Assembly (NCBI RefSeq): GCF_030269515.1
Contig: NZ_BSTM01000008.1
Location: 186,001 to 250,000, forward strand
Reading direction: 5' to 3'
Source: Actinomadura sp. NBRC 104412
GTDB taxonomy: Bacteria; Actinomycetota; Actinomycetes; Streptosporangiales; Streptosporangiaceae
Length of the DNA stretch: 64,000 bases
In this document: positions 16,731 through 25,612 of the stretch, piece after piece
How positions within the stretch are numbered: position 1 is the first letter of the stretch
Layout: each line of letters opens with the position of its first letter
Notes under the pieces: generated by a model
The model's input: the letters and a program-made list of their open reading frames with translations, nothing else
What the model was told of the DNA's origin: nothing
Databases searched by the model: none
Translations under genes and position numbers: made by a program

Positions 16731-17498
16731 GTGAAGAACAGACCCCAGTACGCCATCGACTCGGTCGACCACGCCCTGCGCCTGGCGACGCTCCTGCAAC
16801 AGGAGGGGCCGATGGGGGTGTCGGTGGCGGCGGAGCGGCTCGGCGTCTCCCGCTCCACGGCGCACCGGCTGCTGGCGATGCTGGTCTACCGCGACTTCGC
16901 CGAACAGGACGCCGACCGCCGTTACCGGGCCGGGCCCGCGCTCCGTCCCGCCGACGCCACCCCGGCCCCGGTCCGGCTCCTGCACGAGATCGCGCCCGCG
17001 CACATGCGGGCGCTGGTCGAACGCGTACGGGAAACGGTGAACCTCCAGGTGCTCGCCGGGAGCGAGGTCCGCTTCCTGGACACGGTGGAGTGCGACCAGA
17101 TCCTGAGAGTCGGCGACCGCTCCGGCCGGGTCCTGCCCGCCCACCTCAGCTCCAGCGGCAAGGTGCTGCTGGCCGCGCTCCCACCGGACGAACTGGACCG
17201 CCGCTACCCCGACCCGGCCGCCGCCGGAGTCGACCTCGCCCGTCTGCGGCGCGAACTGGCGCTGGTCCGCCGCCGCGGCTTCGCGATCAACGAGGGCCTG
17301 ACCGAGACGGGCCTCAGCGCGCTGGGCGTCCCGGTCCCCTGGCCACGCGACGGCCTCCCCGCGGCGGCGATCTCCGTGGCGATGCCCTCGGCCCGCTTCG
17401 ACCGCGACCGCATCCCCTTCTGGGTCGGTTCCCTGCGGCGCACGGCCTCCGCCATCGCCAACGACCTGACCGACGCCGCCCGCGCCGGGTCGGCCTGA
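16731..17498 (+). CDS. IclR-family regulator of the gentisate operon, 255 aa
   Basis: Winged HTH at the N-terminus (MGVSVAAERLGVSRSTAHRLLAML, ~24-47), then the IclR effector-binding domain with LLHEIAPAHMRALVERVRETVNL, HLSSSGKVLLA (~143-153) and RRRGFAINEGLTETGLSALGVPV. The start is GTG 16731, with no ribosome site and a -10-like TACTAT seven bases upstream, so translation is probably leaderless. It is divergent from the gentisate genes, the usual position for a pathway-specific IclR regulator; the ligand is likely gentisate or a precursor (inference). Length is typical. Degenerate repeats begin directly after its stop. Confidence 0.88.
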   Translation: MKNRPQYAIDSVDHALRLATLLQQEGPMGVSVAAERLGVSRSTAHRLLAMLVYRDFAEQDADRRYRAGPALRPADATPAPVRLLHEIAPAHMRALVERVRETVNLQVLAGSEVRFLDTVECDQILRVGDRSGRVLPAHLSSSGKVLLAALPPDELDRRYPDPAAAGVDLARLRRELALVRRRGFAINEGLTETGLSALGVPVPWPRDGLPAAAISVAMPSARFDRDRIPFWVGSLRRTASAIANDLTDAARAGSA

Positions 17499-17960
17499 CC
17501 TGCGGGTGGTGTGGTGGTCCATGGTGCGGTGAGGCGCTTCGGGTCGGTGTCGACGGTCTGACCGTAGCCGCTCGCGCCGAGACAACCTGGCCCGATGAGC
17601 GGCGTGGTGGTCATGGTGTGTTGAGCCCGCTCAGGCTGATGTCGACGGCCTGACTGGCGCTGTTCGCGCCGGGTCGGGCTGACCTGCGGGTCCGGTTGAG
17701 ATCGTCCGTACCGGGGCGGGTTGACGGGCGGGTGGGGTGGTGGTCGTGATGCGGTGTGGCGGTTCAAAGTTGATGTCGCCGGCGATCCGACCGGCGCTGC
17801 CCGCACCGTAACGAGCTGACCCGTGAGCGGGGCGGCGTCATGAGGCGGTGTGGCCGTTCGGGTCGATGTTCGATGACCTGATTGAGGCCGTCGGTTGCGG
17901 GGCGGGTTGATCGGCGGGGGTGTGGTGGTCATGGGGTGGTGAGGTGGTTGAGGTCGAGGA
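17499..17960. repeat. Degenerate tandem repeat block, ~90-135-bp units
   Basis: At least four imperfect units follow the IclR stop. Each begins with TGACCTGCGGGT, TGGCCCGATGAG, TGACCCGTGAGC or TGATCGGCGGGG, continues with a GGTGGTCATGG-like block (17516, 17609, 17740, 17925), then GTCGATGTCGACGG-like (17545, 17640, 17862). The last unit runs into the 3' end of the DUF4132 gene, whose final codons lie in it. The repeat fills the 430-base gap and I see no ORF with sensible content. It may have grown by duplication of the gene's tail and downstream DNA. Confidence 0.6.
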
Positions 17961-20900
17961 GGATTTCGGAGATCGTCTCCGGGGGGAGGTCGGCGAACAC
18001 GGGTCCGGGTGTGTCGCCCGTGCGGTCGATGAGCGAGACGCGGGTGATCTCGCGGTCGTCTTCCTGGCCGACGAGTTCCGGGCGGAGCCCATAGTTGAGG
18101 GCGATGAGCACCTGGCGGTCGCTGCCCACGTTGCGTGCTATCTCCGTGATGCCTCCATACGCCGGTTCGGCCGCGTCCCAGAGGCCGCTACGTAGCGCCA
18201 GCAGCCTTCTGGCCGGTGCGTGCAGGCCCTCGAACCGTGCGAGGCGGTCGCCGGCCGCCTCCTCCTTCGTCAGGGTGTGGACGGGACGAGCCAGTTGCGG
18301 GAAGGGTTGAAGGATCTCGTAGTCAGCGAACAGCTCCGCCCACGCGCCTAACTGGGCGCCCAGGCGTACCGGGTGCGCGATCGTGATCTGGGCCGAGTCG
18401 GGCAGGTTCAGCGCATCGTCGCGGACGTCGGCGAAGGTGCGGTCTTCGGCGATGCGGAAGTGGGTGGACTCCCCGCCGGTCTCGGCCGTCCAGATCAGGC
18501 GGCGCGCGATGTGCCAGATCAGCGGGTGGTCCACCAGGAAGGCGCGGAACTCGGCCACCGGCCACCGGCGCCGGTCGGCCATCGCCCGCTCCAGGCGGCG
18601 CAGCTGATCGGCGGCGACCTTCGCCACGTCCTTCTTCAACGCGGCGAACCGCCGGAAGGCGGCGGGAGCCAGGTCGGAGTCGTCGTCGGCCGACGGCCGG
18701 GGCAGGGTGGTTCGCACCTTGCCGTCCTCGTCGATCACATAGGGCTTGAGCCGCTCGTCGAAGCCGACCCGGAACCGCCGGGGCCCGTAGTCGAGCGTCA
18801 TGCCGCCGTCCGCCTCCAGGCCGAAAATCGGAGCCAGCCGGTCGGCGAGCTGCTCGGGGCTCAGCCCCCTGTCGGCGGCCACCTGCTCCAGCCTCTCCCG
18901 CGCCTTCCTCCGCAGCGGGGCCGACCGTGCCGACAGGGCGATACCGTTCAGATGCACCATCGCCACGTCGGAGCCGATCGCCGCCAGAACGTCCAGTCCC
19001 GTGGCCACGCGCGGGTTGCGCTTCTCCGCCGCCCAGGACCGCAGCAACGGGGCGAGGCGGCGTGCCGTCTCGTCGTCGCCGAGCCAGCCGAGCTGGTAGA
19101 GCGCCCAGTTGTCGCTGGGCTGAGCGCCGTGGGTGTCCCAGCGGCGAAACACGTCCCAGGAGAACCGGGCCAGCGACTCCGGGTCGCACGCCTCGCGGAC
19201 GATTTCCACGCCCGGGTACACCTGGTCGGGCGTCGAGATCGACAGCATGGTGAGCACATGCCCGATGGTGTCCGCGGGCAGGGCGAGGCCGCGTTCGCGC
19301 ACAAGCACCTGAGGGAGAAGCCGCGGATCGGCCCACGCTCCAAGCTTCGGCAGCCGGGCGGGGAAGGTCTCCAGCGGATCGGTGGCCAGCAGGGTCGCGA
19401 TGGCGTCGGCCGCAGGCCGCCCGTGCTCCGCCCCCGCCTCGGCGGTCTCTTCGGCGCCGTGCGTGGTCGCCAGGAGGCGCAGCGCCGCCTCGGCCTCCCT
19501 GCGCCGCGCGCCCTGCCTGCCCAAGGCCGGAGGGACCAGGAACGGGACGGCGTTCAGCCCGTGCCGTTCCAGCCAGGCCGTCGCCGCCGCACGCCGACGC
19601 GGCACGCGGACCAGCCAGTACGCCACCGTGCCGGCCGCCTCCGCGCACAGGAATGGCTGGATCAGCTGATCGCAGTGGTACGTGTTCACTTGGTGGATGC
19701 CAAGGAACAGCTCGAACGCGTCCAGTTGGAACCTCGCCAGGATGCGCTGCGGCGCGGCCCAGTAGGGGTTGAGGGACGGATGCTCATAGTCGGGCGTCCA
19801 ACCGGTTACAAGCGGACGCACCACCTGCTCTGGCCCGAACGCGAGCATGTGCGCCTGCCGCACCTGCGCCAGGCGGGGGAAGTCTTCGACCGCCTCGGTC
19901 CAGTCGTCCGGCTCGGCACTTCGGTACAGGCCCGTCCGCTGGTTCAGCCACCGCTCCCGTTCACCGGTCGCCCACGTGATCGACCGGCGGTCCGGGACGG
20001 TCAGGTCCGGGAGAACGACCGGCTTGGCCTTCTTCCGCCGGGCCTTCCACGGGGGCTCGACCAGCAGGCGCGGAAGGGCGTCGGCGGGCGCGTCGGGGAC
20101 CTGGGCGGTGACCGCGTCCAGTAGTGTCCCGACGACCTTACGCGCCTGCTCCGGCAGGCCGGGCAGCGCGGACGCGGCGAGGTCGGGATGGGCGCGCACG
20201 TGGCCGCGCAGCAGGTCGGTGATGGTCTGGGCGGTACGGGACGTCCCGGCGGCGCGGGGGCCGAGGAGCCGCAGGGCGCGGACGGGAAAGCGTTCCATGG
20301 CGTCGAGCAGGATGGGCTGGACGTGCTTGTCGCCCGCCCGCTCGGCCAGGACGTCGAACGCCGTGTCCTCAGGCAGGAGGGCAAGGGCCTTGTAGAGGGT
20401 CCTGCCTGATTCGACGTCGCTGTCGTGCAGCCACGCCGTCAGCAGAGGGAGGACGGCGGAGCCGAGCCCGTCCACCAGGGTGGCGATGACATCGTCGCCT
20501 TCGTGATGACGCCAAGGCCGCTGGATGTGGGTTAAGAACAGGTCGGCGTGGCCAGGAGTGTCCAGCGCGCAGCGCAGCCTCCAGAGGTGCCTGTGCCACT
20601 GCCGGTCGGCGTACTCCGGATCGGTGCAGCAGTCCTCCACCCAGTCGTGCCTCGCCGGCACCAGATAGGCCGTCGCGAGCCGGTGCGCGTACGTCGTGCG
20701 GTGCTCTTCCAGCCTTTCGACGGCCGCGCGGTACTCGTCGTCGGCCGCGACCGCCAGGAGGGTGCGTGCGCTGCGCAAGCAGGCGTCGCCGTGTGAGGGA
20801 ACGAAGTCGGGGTACACGGGCGGGTGCTCGGGGAGCCCGGTACGCAAGTTGACGATGAGCGCGTCCGCTTCAACGGTCGCGCACACGGCGAACGCGAGGC

Positions 20901-21222
20901 CGTGCTGGGCGGCCCACGCGGCCGCCTGCCCTTCCGGCATCGCCCAGTCCCGGGACGTGGGGCCCGTGGAGACGACACGGGAGACCATTGCGGCGCCCAA
21001 CGGGTCGGGCTCGCCCCGCAGGAAGCGGCGGGCGCTCTTGACGAGGCCGGAGTCGCCGTGCCTGGCCAGCGACCGCTCCAGGTGGTGCGAGTCGTGCGCG
21101 GTCAAGTCGGGCGGCCGTTTCGAGCCGGCCGCGACCTCGGCTGAGGGCAGATGGCGGCCGCCACGGCGGGGGTGGACCCGCGACCGCCACGCGTCCGGCA
21201 GGTGTACGAGCTGTTCATCCAC
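17929..21222 (-). CDS. DUF4132 (YehI/MolR-type) protein, ~1097 aa
   Basis: Very long helical-repeat-like protein. The C-terminal ~200 residues look like the DUF4132 domain: EFRAFLVDHPLIWHIARRLIW, DRTFADVRDDAL, ITIAHPVRLG, FADYEILQPFPQL, and near the end SDRQVLIALNYGLRP. In front are HEAT-like helices (LLPLLTAWLHDSD, LLRSWAAEKRNPRVATGLDVLAAIGSDVAM). Length fits E. coli YehI/MolR relatives (about 1200 aa). The start is most likely GTG 21222; the in-frame extension to 21693 lies within the amidohydrolase gene. In enterobacteria this family is encoded next to YehL-type MoxR ATPases; here it is 4.5 kb from the nearest MoxR-operon gene, so a functional link is plausible. Its 3' end merges with the tandem repeats. 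Confidence 0.75.
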   Translation of the reverse strand: MDEQLVHLPDAWRSRVHPRRGGRHLPSAEVAAGSKRPPDLTAHDSHHLERSLARHGDSGLVKSARRFLRGEPDPLGAAMVSRVVSTGPTSRDWAMPEGQAAAWAAQHGLAFAVCATVEADALIVNLRTGLPEHPPVYPDFVPSHGDACLRSARTLLAVAADDEYRAAVERLEEHRTTYAHRLATAYLVPARHDWVEDCCTDPEYADRQWHRHLWRLRCALDTPGHADLFLTHIQRPWRHHEGDDVIATLVDGLGSAVLPLLTAWLHDSDVESGRTLYKALALLPEDTAFDVLAERAGDKHVQPILLDAMERFPVRALRLLGPRAAGTSRTAQTITDLLRGHVRAHPDLAASALPGLPEQARKVVGTLLDAVTAQVPDAPADALPRLLVEPPWKARRKKAKPVVLPDLTVPDRRSITWATGERERWLNQRTGLYRSAEPDDWTEAVEDFPRLAQVRQAHMLAFGPEQVVRPLVTGWTPDYEHPSLNPYWAAPQRILARFQLDAFELFLGIHQVNTYHCDQLIQPFLCAEAAGTVAYWLVRVPRRRAAATAWLERHGLNAVPFLVPPALGRQGARRREAEAALRLLATTHGAEETAEAGAEHGRPAADAIATLLATDPLETFPARLPKLGAWADPRLLPQVLVRERGLALPADTIGHVLTMLSISTPDQVYPGVEIVREACDPESLARFSWDVFRRWDTHGAQPSDNWALYQLGWLGDDETARRLAPLLRSWAAEKRNPRVATGLDVLAAIGSDVAMVHLNGIALSARSAPLRRKARERLEQVAADRGLSPEQLADRLAPIFGLEADGGMTLDYGPRRFRVGFDERLKPYVIDEDGKVRTTLPRPSADDDSDLAPAAFRRFAALKKDVAKVAADQLRRLERAMADRRRWPVAEFRAFLVDHPLIWHIARRLIWTAETGGESTHFRIAEDRTFADVRDDALNLPDSAQITIAHPVRLGAQLGAWAELFADYEILQPFPQLARPVHTLTKEEAAGDRLARFEGLHAPARRLLALRSGLWDAAEPAYGGITEIARNVGSDRQVLIALNYGLRPELVGQEDDREITRVSLIDRTGDTPGPVFADLPPETISEILLDLNHLTTP

Positions 21223-21269
21223 GAGGACTGAACGTAGCGGGCGGGTACGACAGAACGCCGAAGGCCGGG

Positions 21270-22127
21270 TCAGAGACCGAGGCCGGGGAAGATCCGGGCG
21301 GCGTTGCCGGACAGGACGGCGCGCAGCGTCGCCTCGGGCAGGCCGAGATCGCCGAGCGCCGCCACGTTGCGGGACGCGCCGGGCACGCCCGGCCAGTCCG
21401 TCCCGAAGATCCACCGTTCGGCGAGCCGGGACAGGCCGAAGCGGGAGTAGTACTCCGGCAGCCGCTTGGGCGGCAGCCCGGCCAGGTCGAGCCACACGTT
21501 CGGCTTGGACAGCGCCAGGAAGGCGGCGGTGTCGTACCACCAGCCCCGGCCGCCGTGCGCGAACACGAAGTGCACGTCGGGGAAGTCCTCGATCACGTTC
21601 AGCATCAGCTGCGGGTCGCCAAACCGGGTGCGCGACCCCGGGAAGGTGGACGTGCCCGAATGCAGGATGACGGGGACGCCGCGTTCGGCGCACAGCCCGT
21701 ACACCCGGTACAGCTCGGGCTCGGCCGGGGAGAAGCCGCCGTGCACGGGATGCAACTTGACCGCGACCGCGCCCAAGTCGAGCTGCCGTTCGGCCTCGGA
21801 CGCGACGGGATGGTGCAGGTGCGGGTTGACGTTGGCCACGAGCCGGAACCGCACCGGGTTGAACTCGACGATGGGCAGCACGTCTTCGATGGGCTGGATG
21901 CCGGTGGCCCGGGGGCTGTACTCGCAGAACAGCAGCGCCCGGTCGACCCCCTCGGCCTCCAGCAGGGCGTCCAGCCGTTCGGGCACCGGATCGCCCTGCC
22001 CGTCATAGGCGTCCCGCCAGGGATGCGGGCCGGAGTACCGGTCCGCCCACTCAAGCCACGCCGGCCTGAGCGTCGACAGCCGCGGTACGTGCATGTGCGC
22101 GTCCACGACCACCAGATCGTCGATCAC
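21270..22127 (-). CDS. Amidohydrolase-family (metal-dependent hydrolase) protein, 285 aa
   Basis: TIM-barrel amidohydrolase of the ACMSD/resorcylate-decarboxylase-like group: VDAHMHV (H-x-H, ~9-15), VAVKLHPVHGG (~115-125), VPVILHSGTS, FVFAHGG and the final metal-ligand motif FGTDWPG (~245-251). The start GTG 22127 overlaps the stop of the ligase gene (GTGA); the ORF upstream to 22574 is not used. Coupling to an aryl-CoA ligase suggests a role in aromatic acid metabolism, as hydrolase or decarboxylase; the substrate cannot be read from the sequence. It is separated by 47 bases from the downstream DUF4132 gene on the same strand. Confidence 0.8.
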   Translation of the reverse strand: MIDDLVVVDAHMHVPRLSTLRPAWLEWADRYSGPHPWRDAYDGQGDPVPERLDALLEAEGVDRALLFCEYSPRATGIQPIEDVLPIVEFNPVRFRLVANVNPHLHHPVASEAERQLDLGAVAVKLHPVHGGFSPAEPELYRVYGLCAERGVPVILHSGTSTFPGSRTRFGDPQLMLNVIEDFPDVHFVFAHGGRGWWYDTAAFLALSKPNVWLDLAGLPPKRLPEYYSRFGLSRLAERWIFGTDWPGVPGASRNVAALGDLGLPEATLRAVLSGNAARIFPGLGL

Positions 22128-23719
22128 TTGATCTCCATATCGGAGGACGCCGGCCGAACCTCGGAGCGGGCCAGGTCGCGCAGCACGTTGCGCCGGATCT
22201 TGCCGGTCGCGGTCTTGGGCAGCTCCTCCAGCGCCACCACGGCCCTGGGCCGCTTGAACGAGGCCAGCCCCTCCCTGCACCACGCGATGAGCTCGTCCGG
22301 CTCCACCTTGCCACCCGGCTTGGGCACCACGCACGCCACCGGCTTGTCCAGGTCGTCGGCGTCCGGGACCCCCACGACCGCCACCTCGGCCACGTCGGGA
22401 TGGGCGAGCAGCCGTTCCTCCACCTCGGTGGGGGACACCCAGATGCCGCCCGCCTTGAGCAGGTCGTTGGTGCGGCCCATGCACGTGTAGGTGCCGTCGT
22501 CGTTGCGGACGTAGGTGTCGCCCGTACGGCACCAGTCGCCCAGGAAGACCTTGCGCGAGGTCTCCGCGCGGCACCAGTAGCCAACGGCGGCCGACTCGCC
22601 CCGCACGTACAGCTCGCCGGGCTCGCCGACGCCCTCGATGAGGCCGCCGCCGTCGGGGTCGCGCAACTCGATGTCGTACCCGGGCACGGGCGTCCCGGAC
22701 GAACCGGGGTGCACCTTGCCGGGCCGGTTGGAGATGAAGATGTGCAGCATCTCCGTAGACCCGATGCCGTCCAGCACCTCCACGCCGAACCGGTCGAGCA
22801 TGCCGTGGTACATCCTGGGCGGCAGCGCCTCACCCGCCGACACGCCCTGCCGTACCGTGGCGAACGCGTCGTCCGGTACGTCCGAGGCGAGCAGCGGGCC
22901 CCAGAAGCTGGGCGTGCCGAACAGCAGCGTCGCCTGGTCGGCCGTGGCGCGCCGCGCGAACAGGTCGGGCGACGGACGGGACGGCTCCAGCAACGCCGTC
23001 GCCCCCACCGACAAGGGGAAGAACATCGAATTGCCGATGCCGTAGGCGAAGAACAGCTTCGCCACGGAAAGACAGCGGTCGCCTGGGCGGATACCCAGCA
23101 CCTGCTGCCCATACAGCTCCGCCACCATCTTGATGTCGATATGCCGGTGCATCGCGGCCTTGGGCTTGCCCGTCGTACCGGACGTGTAGAGCCAGAGCGC
23201 GGGGGACTCGGGCCAGGACGCATAGGCGTGGGCGACGTCCGTCCCCTCGCCCGCCTCCAGGAACCGCTGCCACGTACGGCCCTCGACATGGGACGGCAGG
23301 CCGGAGATGTCGTCCCCGGTAAGGACGACGTGCCGCACCTCGGGCGCGTGCTGAAGCGCGCCCCGCACCGCCTGGCCGAACGCACTGGAACCCAGGACGA
23401 CCCGCGCACGGGAGTCGGCCACAAGCGTCCCCAGCTCAGGACCGGTCAGCATGGTCGAGCAGGGAACGGCCACGGCACCCAGATACATGATGGCGAGCAG
23501 GGCGGAGAACATCTCGACGTCGTCCACCATGCACAGCAGCACCCGCTCCTCGGGCCGGACACCCAGCGCGCGCAGGCCCGCCGCAACGCGCCGCACCTCC
23601 ACCGACAGCTGCTCGTAGGTGAGTGCCCGGCCCGGGGACAGGACGGCCGCGCGATCGCCGTCCCCGGCGCGCACATGCCGGTCGACCAGGTAGTCCGCGG
23701 CGTTGAACAGCTCTGTCAC
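22124..23719 (-). CDS. Benzoate-CoA ligase family acyl-CoA synthetase, 531 aa
   Basis: ANL-superfamily adenylating enzyme. The AMP/P-loop motif is YTSGTTGKPKAAMH at ~183-196, followed by the benzoate-CoA-ligase-like KLFFAYGIGNSMFFPL, then GIGSTEMLHIF, TGDTYVRND, and the C-terminal lid with KTATGKIRRNVLR (catalytic Lys near 517). Likely reaction: a benzoate-type acid + ATP + CoA to aryl-CoA. The start is GTG 23719, with GGAGAGAGG upstream. The amidohydrolase follows with a 4-base overlap. A gentisate operon 6 kb away and a similar inverted repeat in the promoter suggest shared aromatic-acid control (inference). Confidence 0.85.
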   Translation of the reverse strand: MTELFNAADYLVDRHVRAGDGDRAAVLSPGRALTYEQLSVEVRRVAAGLRALGVRPEERVLLCMVDDVEMFSALLAIMYLGAVAVPCSTMLTGPELGTLVADSRARVVLGSSAFGQAVRGALQHAPEVRHVVLTGDDISGLPSHVEGRTWQRFLEAGEGTDVAHAYASWPESPALWLYTSGTTGKPKAAMHRHIDIKMVAELYGQQVLGIRPGDRCLSVAKLFFAYGIGNSMFFPLSVGATALLEPSRPSPDLFARRATADQATLLFGTPSFWGPLLASDVPDDAFATVRQGVSAGEALPPRMYHGMLDRFGVEVLDGIGSTEMLHIFISNRPGKVHPGSSGTPVPGYDIELRDPDGGGLIEGVGEPGELYVRGESAAVGYWCRAETSRKVFLGDWCRTGDTYVRNDDGTYTCMGRTNDLLKAGGIWVSPTEVEERLLAHPDVAEVAVVGVPDADDLDKPVACVVPKPGGKVEPDELIAWCREGLASFKRPRAVVALEELPKTATGKIRRNVLRDLARSEVRPASSDMEIK

Positions 23720-23758
23720 AGCGGCCGCCTCTCTCCGGAAGCTTCTGCTCGGCCCAAT

Positions 23759-23798
23759 CCTCTACATCTGCACACAACCTCGTCAAGGTTCTGTAGAA
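23759..23798 (-). promoter_or_regulatory. Candidate promoter and operator of the ligase operon
   Basis: On the - strand TTGACG (23786-23781) and TAGAGG (23764-23759), 16 bases apart, form a plausible promoter 40 bases before the GTG start. Just upstream of the -35 box is TTCTACAGAA (23798-23789), close to the TTCTG-G-CAGAA element of the gentisate/IclR gap. This is a by-eye match only. Confidence 0.4.
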
Positions 23799-23863
23799 CA
23801 ACGGCATGGGGCGATGATTTCCGGGGACGGACGCGGTCCAAACTGACCGACGAAGGGAGCACG

Positions 23864-24463
23864 ATGGCCAAGGTCTACACCTCAGCGACCATGTCCCTGG
23901 ACGGCTACATCTCCGGCCCCGGGGAAAGCGGCTTCGACCGGCTGTTCCGCTGGCACGAATCCGGTGACGTCCCCGTCCCGCTGTTCGACTGGACGATGCA
24001 CCTGTCCGAGCCCAGCGCGCTGCACTGGCGCGACATGATGGCCACCACCGGCGCGGGCGTCATCGGCCGCAGGCTGTTCGACCTCACCGACGGCTGGGGC
24101 GGCCGTACACCCGGCGGCCACCCCTGCTTCGTCGTCACCCACAGCGCCCCCGAAAGCTGGAAGGACCGCGAGACGGAGGTGCCGTTCACCTTCGTCACCG
24201 AAGGCGGCGTGGCCCGAGCCATCGAACTCGCCAAGGCCGCCGCCGACGGCAAGAACGTCAGCGTCACCGGCGGCAACCTGGCCGGCCAGGCTCTCAACCA
24301 AGGACTGCTGGACGAGGTGTGGTTCGACCTGGTCCCGGTCGTACTGGGCGACGGCGTCCGCCTCCTAGACAACCTGGAGAACACCCCGGCCACCCTGGAA
24401 GGCCCCATCACCGTCATCCAGGGCGACGGCGTGACCCACCTCCGCTACCGCGTCGTCCGCTGA
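23864..24463 (+). CDS. Dihydrofolate reductase family protein (RibD C-terminal-like), 199 aa
   Basis: The N-terminus KVYTSATMSLDGYISGPGES is the hallmark of the small DHFR-like/RibD-C family in actinomycetes. Further along are GAGVIGRRLFD, HPCFVVTHSAP, VSVTGGNLAGQALNQGLLDEVWFDLVPVVLGDGVRLL and a final strand. The start is ATG 23864, with GAAGGGAGC about 6 bases upstream; the huge ORF back to 22400 is antisense to the ligase gene and is rejected. NADPH-dependent reductase activity is the family expectation; the substrate is unknown. It is monocistronic and divergent from the ligase operon. Confidence 0.85.
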   Translation: MAKVYTSATMSLDGYISGPGESGFDRLFRWHESGDVPVPLFDWTMHLSEPSALHWRDMMATTGAGVIGRRLFDLTDGWGGRTPGGHPCFVVTHSAPESWKDRETEVPFTFVTEGGVARAIELAKAAADGKNVSVTGGNLAGQALNQGLLDEVWFDLVPVVLGDGVRLLDNLENTPATLEGPITVIQGDGVTHLRYRVVR

Positions 24464-24800
24464 CCGTCCCCACGGAGGAGCCCAGCGCAAACGCGGCGCC
24501 TGAGAGGGTGACTTGCCGCGCAGTGGCTTGCCGAAGAGGGCCAGCGGAACGAAGAAGCCGATCGCCATCGCCAGCGTGGCCGACCCCCCCTGCCGCCGTC
24601 CGTGGACGGCGTGAGCACCACCTCAGAGCCCGGCGCCGCCCGCCCGAAGCGCCGTCCCGCGTCGACACGGCTGGCGCGCTGGTCGCCAGGAGGCCGAGGT
24701 TGACTGTCTGGAAGCCACCACGTAGCGCCTCCTGCACCGCACCCGCCCAATGAGGTCTGACAACGTCCATCTGGACGACGGGTGTCCGCACGGGGCGTGT
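24464..24800. other. 337-base gap with possible degraded coding remnants
   Basis: No intact gene is seen. On the - strand, rc of ~24600-24500 reads ATLAMAIGFFVPLALFGKPLRG, a hydrophobic stretch like a membrane-protein tail. Further upstream, in another frame, ~24755-24660 reads AVQEALRGGFQTVNLGLLATSAP. The two are in different frames and interrupted, so if they are gene pieces they are decayed. No terminator or RNA gene stands out. Confidence 0.3.
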
Positions 24801-25612
24801 TCACTGCTCCGGTGCGTCCAGGTCGAAGGTGACCGGGTGGGTGGGAGAGTCGAGCCAGACGTCCTGCCCCTCCGGCGTGACGGTGACCCCGTACCGGCTG
24901 CGGTCGGGTTCGCCCCATGCCCTCCAAAGCCGGTAGGCGCTGTAGACCGCGTCCCATGACAGTCGCTGGCCGTGAAGCGGTGGTGTGGCGCGTCGCGGGG
25001 CGGTGAACCGCCCCTGGGCGGTGCCGTCGTCCCCGACGGTGAGGATGGCCAGTGCCCCGTCCGGATGGATGGTGGGAGCCCACGGCACGACGATGAGCCC
25101 GCCCGGCCTGGTCTGTTCGACCCAGGCATAGGGGACAGTGTGAGCGGCCGCCGTGATGATCACACGATCAAAGGGGGCATGTGCGGGCGCACCCGCCTCC
25201 CCGTCCCCGGTGATCACCACCACGCCGGGGTAGCCCGCCGCCCGCAGGGCGGCACGGGCGTGGTCGGCCGCGACCCGGTCGATCTCGACCGTCACCACCT
25301 GGGCGCCGAGCGCCGCCAGACAGGCCGCGTTGTAGCCGATGCCCGTGCCCACTTCCAGGACGCGCATCCCGGCCTCAACCCGCAACGCCGCGATCATCTG
25401 CGCCATCATCGGACGCGCGGTGGAGGACGCGATCGGCGCGCCGCCGCCGGTGACCCGGGACAGGACGAAATCGTCCGCATCCACCGCCTGCTGCCACGCG
25501 GCGGGATCCTTCTGGCGTGAGATGGGCACCTGCTCCCCGCCCCGTTGCGCCCACACCTCTCGGGCATGAAGAACCGCCGATCGACCGGCGGCAGCCCTTC
25601 GGGCCGGCTCAT
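24801..25612 (-). pseudogene. Protein-L-isoaspartate O-methyltransferase-like protein, apparently frameshifted near its N-terminus
   Basis: The main reading frame from GTG 25556 encodes 251 aa with a class I SAM-binding motif, VLEVGTGIGYNAACLAALG (~66-84), then VVTVEIDR, FDRVIITAAAHTVPYAWVEQTRPGGLIVVPW, as in PCMT-like methyltransferases. The natural start appears to be ATG 25612, which overlaps the upstream gene's stop (ATGA) and encodes MSRPEGLPPVDRRFFMPER. That frame must shift at ~25551-25556 (AGGTGTGG) to continue as VWAQRGGEQVPISRQKDP. One missing base would join them into the usual 'FFxPxxVW' family N-terminus. Options: a real frameshift, a sequencing error, or a shortened protein starting at GTG 25556. 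The SAM fold itself is intact. Confidence 0.65.

Noticed and set aside
22400..23863. Upstream extension of the DHFR-like ORF
   Set aside because: It lies antisense to the aryl-CoA ligase gene; the ATG at 23864 has its own ribosome site and matches the family start.
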